Origin: Thermococcus paralvinellae
GTDB taxonomy: Archaea; Methanobacteriota_B; Thermococci; Thermococcales; Thermococcaceae
NCBI GenBank assembly: GCA_015662175.1
Contig: DQUR01000041.1
Span: forward strand, 1-7,003
Length of the DNA stretch: 7,003 bases
Reading direction: 5' to 3'
Positions 6,012 to 7,003 of the stretch are shown piece by piece. Both the position numbers and the translations under genes were made by a program. The notes beneath the pieces were generated by a model. The model saw only the letters and a list, made by a program, of their open reading frames with translations, was not told the origin of the DNA and searched no databases. How positions within the stretch are numbered: position 1 is the first letter of the stretch; every line of letters begins with the position of its first letter.

Positions 6012-7003
6012 ATGAACTTGGACTTTTTGTTTTATCCAAGGAGTGTTGCTGTTATAGGCGCTTCAAATGTTCCAGGAAAGGTTGGAAATGCGATAATGAG
6101 GTCAATAACGCTCAAGTATAGGGGCAGGGTTTATGCTGTCAACGTCAAGGGTGGCGAAATAGAGGTCAATGGGAAAAAGTTTAAGGTTTACAGGAGCATT
6201 CTTGAGGTTCCAGACGATGTTGATGTGGCAGTGATAGCTGTTCCAGCAAAGTTTGTGCCAGATGTTGTAGATGAGTGTGGACAAAAGGGAGTTAAAGGGG
6301 CAATAGTTATCTCGGCAGGCTTTAAAGAAGCGGGAAGAGCTGATTTGGAAGAAGAGCTTGTAAAGAGAGCAAGAAAGTGGGGCATTCGGTTGGTTGGGCC
6401 AAACTGTCTCGGTGTCACAAACCTTGAGAACGGCTTTGACTGCAACTTTAACCCGCCGGAGAGGCAGGCAAGACCAAAATTTGGCGGTATTGCTTTCATG
6501 AGCCAAAGCGGAGCATTCGGGGCAGCCATACTTGACTGGGCTGCAAGGCATGAGGTAGGAATGAGCAAGTTCATCAGCTTGGGAAATATGGCTGACTTGG
6601 ATGAGAGCGACTTTATGAGCTATTTAAGGGACGACCCTAAGACAAAAGTCATAACCGCCTATCTCGAGGGTGTCAAAGATGGCAGAAAATTCTTCAACAT
6701 TGCAAAGGAGACAACAAAAGTTAAACCCGTAATAATTTTAAAGGCTGGGAGAACTGAGGCTGGAGCGAAAGCAGCGGTATCTCACACCGGCTCACTTGCC
6801 GGCTCTTACGCCATATATCAGGCAGCATTTGAGCAAACCGGTGTTTTGGGTGCAAAGAGCATGAGACAGCTCTTCAACTATGCAAAAGCCCTGGCCATGC
6901 AAAAGCCAGCAAAAGGGGACAGGGTTGCTATAGTGACCAACGGTGGTGGCGTCGGGGTTATGATGAGCGATGGTTTGCTCGAGAGGGGGCTTAAGCTGGC
7001 TCA
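6012..7003 (+). CDS. acdA: ADP-forming acetyl/acyl-CoA synthetase, alpha subunit (3' end beyond window)
   Basis: This cytoplasmic enzyme (EC 6.2.1.13) converts acyl-CoA, ADP and phosphate to the free acid, ATP and CoA, the main substrate-level energy step when Thermococcales ferment sugars or amino acids. Visible are the first 330 codons of about 450-460. A CoA-binding Rossmann domain spans about residues 1-125 (VAVIGASNVPGKVGNAI). A succinyl-CoA-ligase-like domain follows, with VGPNCLG and MSQSGAFGAAI (from residue 163), then the phosphohistidine motif VSHTGSLAG with His258, matching the catalytic His near 257 in the P. furiosus subunit. A glycine-rich TNGGGVGV begins the next domain. ATG at 6012 has a strong GAGGTGA 4 bases upstream. 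The beta (ATP-grasp) subunit is usually encoded elsewhere. Thermococcales have several alpha paralogs; the sequence reminds me of the aryl-acid (ACS II) type, but I cannot settle which. The frame is open to the window end. Confidence 0.95.
   Translation, partial: MNLDFLFYPRSVAVIGASNVPGKVGNAIMRSITLKYRGRVYAVNVKGGEIEVNGKKFKVYRSILEVPDDVDVAVIAVPAKFVPDVVDECGQKGVKGAIVISAGFKEAGRADLEEELVKRARKWGIRLVGPNCLGVTNLENGFDCNFNPPERQARPKFGGIAFMSQSGAFGAAILDWAARHEVGMSKFISLGNMADLDESDFMSYLRDDPKTKVITAYLEGVKDGRKFFNIAKETTKVKPVIILKAGRTEAGAKAAVSHTGSLAGSYAIYQAAFEQTGVLGAKSMRQLFNYAKALAMQKPAKGDRVAIVTNGGGVGVMMSDGLLERGLKLA

Noticed and set aside
6102..6574. Two minus-strand frames inside the CoA synthetase gene
   Set aside because: Antisense to a clear conserved coding region that stays open to the window end.

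Overview
The window looks like chromosomal DNA of a hyperthermophilic archaeon of the order Thermococcales (Pyrococcus/Thermococcus). The grounds are a broken gene for the secreted Pyrococcus/Thermococcus-type GH13 alpha-amylase, the alpha subunit of an ADP-forming acetyl-CoA synthetase, a DUF211 protein, archaeal TATA-type promoters, and GGTGA/GGGG-type ribosome binding sites. The species cannot be named from sequence alone.

Layout. (1) 1-1600, + strand: three tightly packed genes. They encode a secreted protein with a 58-residue hydrophobic, uncharged-to-acidic C-terminal segment (TTG start at 5), a 74-aa membrane protein, and a 163-aa Yip1-like membrane protein. They are followed by a 34-aa small membrane peptide gene (1487-1591) whose start duplicates the signal-peptide coding sequence of the first gene, including a 25-nt exact repeat. 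The set resembles a secreted peptide or bacteriocin-like cluster, but no family is recognised with certainty. (2) 1626-2958, - strand: an alpha-amylase pseudogene with three frame disruptions and no signal peptide or promoter. All four GH13 conserved regions are still readable. It is clearly more GC-rich than its flanks. (3) 3006-4484, - strand: an apparent operon of a winged-helix regulator, DUF211 protein and second winged-helix regulator, transcribed from about 4510 toward the pseudogene. (4) 4485-4628: a divergent promoter region with a TATA box for each direction and two different inverted-repeat elements. (5) 4629-5963, + strand: an SLC13/DASS-type anion transporter. (6) 6012 to the window end, + strand: the first 330 codons of an ADP-forming acyl/acetyl-CoA synthetase alpha subunit.

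How the parts may work together (inference). The two ArsR-like regulators and the divergent transporter probably form one regulatory unit. The GTTC/GAAC repeats at the predicted start site of the regulator operon fit autorepression. The ATTGGATA palindrome between the predicted transporter start site and its ribosome binding site fits repression or RNA-level control of the transporter. The CoA synthetase conserves energy at the end of peptide or sugar fermentation and may be functionally separate. The amylase is decaying, so this lineage has lost, or carries elsewhere, the secreted starch-degrading enzyme.
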